Assembly: GCF_014647135.1 (NCBI RefSeq)
Contig: NZ_BMOP01000020.1
Coordinates: forward strand, 29,082 to 68,397
Direction: 5' to 3'
Origin: Shewanella xiamenensis
Lineage (GTDB): Bacteria; Pseudomonadota; Gammaproteobacteria; Enterobacterales; Shewanellaceae
DNA length: 39,316 bases
The position numbers were made by a program, and so were the translations under genes. Position 1 is the stretch's first letter, and every line of letters begins with the position of its first letter. The notes under the pieces were generated by a model. It ran no database searches and had not been told where the DNA came from. It saw nothing but the letters and a program-made list of their open reading frames with translations. Shown here one piece after another: positions 34,370 through 39,316 of the stretch.

Positions 34370-35935
34370 TTATTTGCCTGAGCAACCATAGGTGGTGAGG
34401 TAAGTATCGGCCGCTTTAGCATTGACGATACCATAACCAAAGTAGATATCTTTACCCGCTGCGCCCGCATCCATTGCGGTTGCTTTTAACGCTTTGCGAA
34501 TTTGGGCTCCAGTACATTGAGAATGGTTAGACCACACGAGTGCTGCAATACCCGATACCGCTGGGGTTGCCATCGATGTTCCGCTCATAAAACCATAGTC
34601 AACTGCGCCAATCGAGATCGTCGCATTTTGTGCGGCAACAAGGCGAGCTCTATCTTCAAGCGCTGCGCCTACTGCCGGAATACTGGTGGCATTAGTATCT
34701 CCCAAAGTGCCGTAGAGCATACCAGCGGTGTTATTGATCAGAATTGCACCCACGCCACCAGAGTTTTCGCAGTTAAGTACTTTATCATGGAAGGAGATCA
34801 CACCGCGGTCGATCACACAGATCTTACCGTTAGCGCTAGAGTCTACTGCTTGAGCTGTTCCCATAAAGTAAGTATTGCCCGTGGCTGAGCCAGCGTTTTC
34901 CATCGCTGAGGAGACTACATTCGCGCCATCGACGCTTAAGGTTGATGCCGTTGCCATCCCAGCTGGGTAGGTTGAGAGTGTATCGACACCGCCTGCGGTG
35001 ACTTCGACACAGATACCGTCATCATTGACGGCTTTTTTACCGCGACCACTTAAACAGCTGGGATATTGAGAGAAATCGGCAATGTTATTGTTCGCATCGT
35101 TAGCGCCGATCATCATGACGGATGGATATCCCGCAGGATAAGAGCGTACTGAATTACCGTCATTACCAGCAGCGGCTACCACTAAGCCTCCGGCAGCTGT
35201 AAAGGCATCAAAGGCATTCTTTTCGGTATTGTTTGCCGCACCACCACCTAAGCTCATGCTGATAATCTTAGCGCCCGCATTGCTGCATTTGTTGGCTGCA
35301 TAGGCTAAATCAGATGAATAGCCCCAACCCGATGCATTGAATACTTTAACGATGTGCATAGGTACGCCAGGTGCCATACCGACGACACCAATATTATTGT
35401 TGGCGGCGCCAATGGTGCCCGCAACGTGCGTGCCATGTGGGCCACCATTTTGGAACCAATTTCCTGTACCTGAATCGTTATCGCCAGTAATGTTGTTCCA
35501 GTAAAAATCGGGGTTTGAGCTATCTAATCCTGAGTCAATAATACAAACCTTCATGCCCGCATTTGGGTTAAAAGTCACTTGGTTTGCACGGGATTGATAT
35601 ACCGCATATGGCGTGACTTGTTGGGTCATAGGATTACCCGCATCATCGTTATACAGCGCCATAGGATGACGACGAACGTCTTCTTCAATCAGGGTAATGT
35701 GAGGATTATTTAATAGGCCTTTGACTTGGGCGAGATCTTTACCTGTAAAAGTTGCAGCAATAAATTCATCCCCTTCAAGATTTATTTCACCACCAAGCTT
35801 TTTAGCGAGTGCTTTAACAATACCTTTATGGCCTTCTTCGACTTGAATGACATAACGATTGTCATCCGCATGGGCTTGGGTAATAACGCCTACAGATACG
35901 GCAATAACGGCACTGGCTATTTTGGTTAATTTCAT
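34370..35935 (-). CDS. Secreted subtilisin-like serine protease (S8) with PA domain
   Basis: This 521-residue protease has a signal peptide (cleavage after AHA, residue 23), an I9-type propeptide at about 26-92 (YVIQVEEG ... HITLIEEDVRRHP), and an S8 domain with Asp134 (IIDSGLD), His167 (GPHGTHVAGT) and Ser454 (GTSMATPAVSG). Between His and Ser is a protease-associated (PA) insert (CVIDRGVISFHDKVLNCENSGGVGAILINN). The open frame extends to 36067, but the signal peptide begins at ATG 35935, preceded by GGAGC. It is secreted to the periplasm or medium, probably for protein degradation in nutrition. All catalytic residues are present. Confidence 0.94.
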   Translation of the reverse strand: MKLTKIASAVIAVSVGVITQAHADDNRYVIQVEEGHKGIVKALAKKLGGEINLEGDEFIAATFTGKDLAQVKGLLNNPHITLIEEDVRRHPMALYNDDAGNPMTQQVTPYAVYQSRANQVTFNPNAGMKVCIIDSGLDSSNPDFYWNNITGDNDSGTGNWFQNGGPHGTHVAGTIGAANNNIGVVGMAPGVPMHIVKVFNASGWGYSSDLAYAANKCSNAGAKIISMSLGGGAANNTEKNAFDAFTAAGGLVVAAAGNDGNSVRSYPAGYPSVMMIGANDANNNIADFSQYPSCLSGRGKKAVNDDGICVEVTAGGVDTLSTYPAGMATASTLSVDGANVVSSAMENAGSATGNTYFMGTAQAVDSSANGKICVIDRGVISFHDKVLNCENSGGVGAILINNTAGMLYGTLGDTNATSIPAVGAALEDRARLVAAQNATISIGAVDYGFMSGTSMATPAVSGIAALVWSNHSQCTGAQIRKALKATAMDAGAAGKDIYFGYGIVNAKAADTYLTTYGCSGK

Positions 35936-36233
35936 TGTGCTTGCTCCATTTGTTATCAAGGTTATAAGACCTAAGTGACACGGAGCATCTACTTGCGCTC
36001 CTATGCGCAGACGAGAGTCTGCTGACTTAAGCGAATTCAACCTAACACAGGAAATTGTTTTTAACAAACAAATTACAAATGTAGCAATTTGTAAACATTT
36101 GAGCGGTAAGCAAAGGGTGACAATGAGCGCAGCGTTAATAACTAAGCCATGCAGGGGTAATATATTGGCTAATTTTCTTTAAGTTATTTAAATATATTTA
36201 TTTTTTGTTGATAAGGCCTTGGGGTTAGGGTTT

Positions 36234-36644
36234 GTGACTGCTTGGTTTGCACTGCTCGCCAAGCAAATCTCACTTCATGATTTGATGGGTTTTATACCAA
36301 TAATTACCAACTTTAGTGCGGTAAAGGTCGTAACTTCTGGGGTTTTCTTGCAAAGTTTAATGGCTGTGATCATTCTCTTTGAGTTGCAAATCAACTTTAA
36401 CAATAAGAGCAGAGCCGAAGTTTATATCCACAGCAGTAATGTTGAAGATGAGTATCTGTTTGCGCTAAAAAAGCCTATGAATGGCGTATCAATAGCGATA
36501 AAAATCGCCGCTATGGCAATAAGAAATGGAGCATACAAATCCTTTGATTGGGCTCAACTCGACACTAAAAGTAAACAAATGCTAAAAACCATCGGGCTGG
36601 ATAAGGTCGACTTAAAGTCAGCGATACAACGAAATTTGAAATAA
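36234..36644 (+). CDS. Unknown protein with a membrane segment, start uncertain
   Basis: An open frame runs from 36192 with no ATG until residue 23 of the longest version. GTG 36234, TTG 36219 or ATG 36285 could be the start, and GGGGTTAGGG precedes the GTG. The product of about 136 residues has a hydrophobic stretch (VVTSGVFLQSLMAVIILFEL) followed by a polar domain with YIHSSNVEDEYLFALKKP and a basic tail. I do not recognise it. Lack of a good start suggests it may be the remnant of a longer gene. Confidence 0.45.
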   Translation: MTAWFALLAKQISLHDLMGFIPIITNFSAVKVVTSGVFLQSLMAVIILFELQINFNNKSRAEVYIHSSNVEDEYLFALKKPMNGVSIAIKIAAMAIRNGAYKSFDWAQLDTKSKQMLKTIGLDKVDLKSAIQRNLK

Positions 36645-37169
36645 TGTTGTGCCGTTAGAAAATCTCTATGCCATTAGATAACACGCTTGTTACTCCGTTC
36701 AAAGCCACACTAACACATTGAAGTTGAATAGTATTTCTTAAATCATCCACATAAAACCTTTTATGTCTTTTCATTTGATGTCTATGCCGGATAAGCTGAA
36801 TTAACTCTGTTTTAATACCGAATCGGATTGCCAGTATTGCTGAGCCCATTCCCCGTCGGGAGAATAGTCTGCGTCATACCAAAGCCCTGATACCATCTAA
36901 AAGCTTCGTTGATACGATATGTTGGATATTTTGCAGCCATTACACTGATGGTGTTGATTTAACTTTTTGTTTTTATTTTATAAATTCCGTTTAATTACTT
37001 GCCGTGCTTTCTCCTGCCTCTGACTTCCACAATATACTGTTGATTTAAATGTTATACATATAATGTATTTTGCTGATTGGTTAACTAGGTCAATAAACGG
37101 TCATGGGAAAATTATTACAATTGCACTGGATTTGTTTACTCATCTTTAAAATTGATACGGGGTATTTAA
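36645..37169. other. Gene-poor, AT-rich interval upstream of the chemoreceptor
   Basis: No confident gene is seen. On the minus strand two short frames overlap: 36812-36940 (42 residues, MAAKYPTYRINEAFRWYQGF at its start) and 36655-36849 (64 residues). They might be parts of one frameshifted, decayed gene. Upstream of the chemoreceptor, ATACAT-ATA-ATGTAT (37054-37068) is a perfect dyad that includes a TATAAT at 37059-37064. No matching -35 or flagellar-type promoter is evident. Confidence 0.45.
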
Positions 37170-39075
37170 ATGGAAGGTTTGCGCCGCTTGCTAGGAAACA
37201 TGACAGTAACCAATAAGTTAAGGCTTGGTTTTGGGATCTTGTTATTGCTGATATTTATTGTAGCAGCGGCTGGATACAGGGGACTTACCTCAATCGATAT
37301 CAGTAGTCGTCGGTTAGAGTTTATTGCCAATGTCGATAAAACTTTGCTTGCGGCCAAGGCCGTGCGATTAGAATTTATCGCAAATGGCGATTTAACAAAA
37401 TTAGATGAACTCCAGAGCTTAATTGAAAATACAAAAAGTGGTTTACAGCAACAATTGTCAGAGTATAGCGATGCCTACGATAGACAGTATCTTCAAGAAT
37501 CATTAGTGGCGATGGAACGGTATCATCAATCAATAAATCAGTTTAGTGATGTGTTTAAGCATAAACAGGCATTAAAAGTCACAGGTGCCCAAGTGGGAGC
37601 AAAGTTGGTTGCCACATATGCGGAATTGGTCGATAGAATGACCAACAAGGCTCAAGCGACCCAAAATACTGAATTATTAAAAGATGCCTTAAGTGTTAGC
37701 CAGCAAATGACCATGTTACGTTATCACATTCGAGGCTATGTCTATGATGCTAGTGATCTTAATTTAAAAACGGCAAAAGATGCCATTGCCAGATTATCTC
37801 AGACTATTGCCACTCTTAAGGGAGAGGATACTGCGCAAGCCATACAGATACTGGATCGGTATGACCAAGATATTGATGCGTTAGTCAATGTTAACCGTGA
37901 TATGGCTAACCTAACACAGTCAATGGGCGCCGGCTGCACAAACATTGATGGTGAATATTCGTGAATTAGTTGACATCCAAAAGCATCAGCGGGCAGACGC
38001 GGAGGCTCAAGCCAAGGAGGTGGTACTCGGTACATTAATTGTTGCCTTGGTCGTCGGTCCCTTACTGGCTTGGTTAATCAGTGGACAAATTGTTGGGCCA
38101 CTTAAACAAACCCTTGTTACAGCGAGAAAAATTGCCGAAGGTGATTTAAGTAGCACTATTCACTCAGAGCGTCAGGATGAGATGGGAGAACTATTGCGTG
38201 CCATGGATGAAATGAATAGCACCCTTAGGCAAATGTTGACACAAATAGGTGATAGCGTGGTGCAGTTGGCTTCATCGGCTGAGGTGCTTTCTTCGGTCAC
38301 AGTACAAAATAGTGTGGGGATGCAAAATCAGCGTAGTGAAACTGACCAAGTCGCTACCGCGATTAATGAAATGGCTGCGACAGTACAAGAGGTCTCAACG
38401 AGTGCTGAAAATGTTGCATTAGCCGCTAAAGAGGCGGATCACACCACTGCGGTAGGTAATAAAAAAGTTATCGAAGCGGTTAGCCAAATCGAACTTTTAG
38501 CCAAGGAAATAGCGACCACTGCACATGCAATGGAGCGCTTACAATCGGAAAGTGTCAGTATTGGTGCCGTCCTTGATGTGATCAAATCGGTTGCACAGCA
38601 GACTAATTTACTCGCACTAAATGCGGCCATTGAAGCAGCAAGGGCTGGTGAGGCGGGACGGGGATTTGCAGTGGTGGCCGATGAAGTGCGAAGCCTTGCG
38701 AGTCGCACACAATCCTCTACCGAAGAAATTGAAAATATGATTGTTAACTTGCAAAAAGGGACATCGGAGTCGGTACAAATGATGACCAAAAGCCGAACAT
38801 TGAGTGATGGCGCAGTGTCATTATCACGCGAAGCCGGTGAGATGTTAGTGGATATTGCCGTTGCGGTTAGCCGTATTCAGGATATGACACATCAAATCGC
38901 TGCAGCCTCGGAAGAACAAAGCGCGGTGGCAGAAGATATTAATAAAAGTATCGTGAGAGTGAGGGATATTGCCGAACAAACCGCTGATGGCGCAGCAGAA
39001 ACAGCAAGCTCCGCCGATAATCTTGCTAGCCTTGGCGTTACGCTAAAAGGATTAGTAACACGTTTTCAGTTATAG
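37170..39075 (+). pseudogene. Methyl-accepting chemotaxis protein (HBM type) split by a frameshift
   Basis: The first frame (37170-37964) gives the N-terminal part: TM1 (LGFGILLLLIFIVAAAG) and a long helical periplasmic domain resembling the HBM ligand domain of McpS-type receptors. The second frame (open to 39075, first ATG 37948) gives TM2, a HAMP domain ([20 protein letters not shown]) and the signalling domain with the hairpin [20 protein letters not shown]. Removing one C or G from GCGCCGG (37927-37933) restores [15 protein letters not shown] and a single frame of 634 residues. It is therefore either a true one-base insertion or a sequencing error. No C-terminal CheR-binding pentapeptide is seen. 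Confidence 0.9.
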
Positions 39076-39118
39076 GTTCGACTGATCTTATTCGTGAGTA
39101 TTACTGACTATGAAAAAG

Positions 39119-39172
39119 AGGCCGTAGATATCCTTAATGCGATGATTTATAGCATTTAAATTTCTACGGCCT
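39119..39172 (-). terminator. Long inverted repeat, possible terminator for a minus-strand gene
   Basis: AGGCCGTAGA (39119-39128) and TCTACGGCCT (39163-39172) form a perfect 10-bp outer stem. The 34-base interior contains a second, imperfect stem (TAATGC against GCATTTA). On the minus strand it is followed by CTTTTTC. It may terminate transcription coming from the right edge; the rest of 39173-39316 shows only a short open frame at 39183-39296 (minus). Confidence 0.5.
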
Positions 39173-39316
39173 ACTTCTTATGTTAGTAGGCGGCTTTGTT
39201 TCCTAAATCAGTTGAACTAAAACCATAGCTGGTGATCTGATCGGCATAGCCTATCAACTCACCCATCAATCGTGTCAAAACCTCGCTATAAAACAACTAA
39301 CTGGAAGCAATACAAT

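Overview
The window looks like a chromosomal segment from a Shewanella species close to S. oneidensis. The basis is codon use and GC typical of the genus, marine gammaproteobacterial families throughout, and a 125-residue protein whose Asp116-Pro117 and Lys98 coincide with those I recall for the crystallised S. oneidensis protein SO1698 (DUF1888, DP-EP family). No rRNA, tRNA or CRISPR array was seen.

Positions 428-8339 hold a seven-gene catabolic operon on the + strand. It encodes thiolase, MmsA, acyl-CoA dehydrogenase, enoyl-CoA hydratase, 3-hydroxyisobutyryl-CoA hydrolase, MmsB and an SDR dehydrogenase. Together these can take isobutyryl-CoA (valine) to propionyl-CoA and 2-methylbutyryl-CoA (isoleucine) to propionyl-CoA plus acetyl-CoA. 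A LiuR-like palindrome lies upstream and a strong terminator closes the operon.

Positions 8546-15636 carry a small membrane protein, an S9-family lipoprotein whose catalytic triad looks broken, a divergent cueR/copA copper-export pair with a textbook CueR promoter, and the ABC-F protein YbiT started from TTG. Positions 15744-19537 (minus strand) carry a Blc-type lipocalin, an EamA permease, an AT-rich LamG-like protein and a PAS-GGDEF diguanylate cyclase.

Positions 19804-25112 are the most unusual part. A RAYT-type (REP-associated tyrosine) transposase gene is followed by tandem partial copies of its own 5' end. All copies share one outer boundary, while their inner boundaries differ. Next comes a two-gene operon: a winged-helix/nSTAND-ATPase/TPR protein of about 1083 residues, whose last third is far more AT-rich than the rest, and the self-cleaving DP-EP protein 21 bases downstream. 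I regard this pair as the best candidate for an undescribed system.

Positions 25481-27680 encode a secreted lipase-like hydrolase and a lipoprotein in one operon. Positions 28150-34149 (+) carry a small unknown protein, a TetR/membrane-fusion/ABC ATPase/permease export operon of the YbhGFSR type, a doubtful small ORF and an acetyl-CoA hydrolase/CoA-transferase family enzyme. The rest holds a secreted subtilase (minus), a small unknown ORF, a decayed gene-poor stretch, and a chemoreceptor gene broken by a single-base frameshift.
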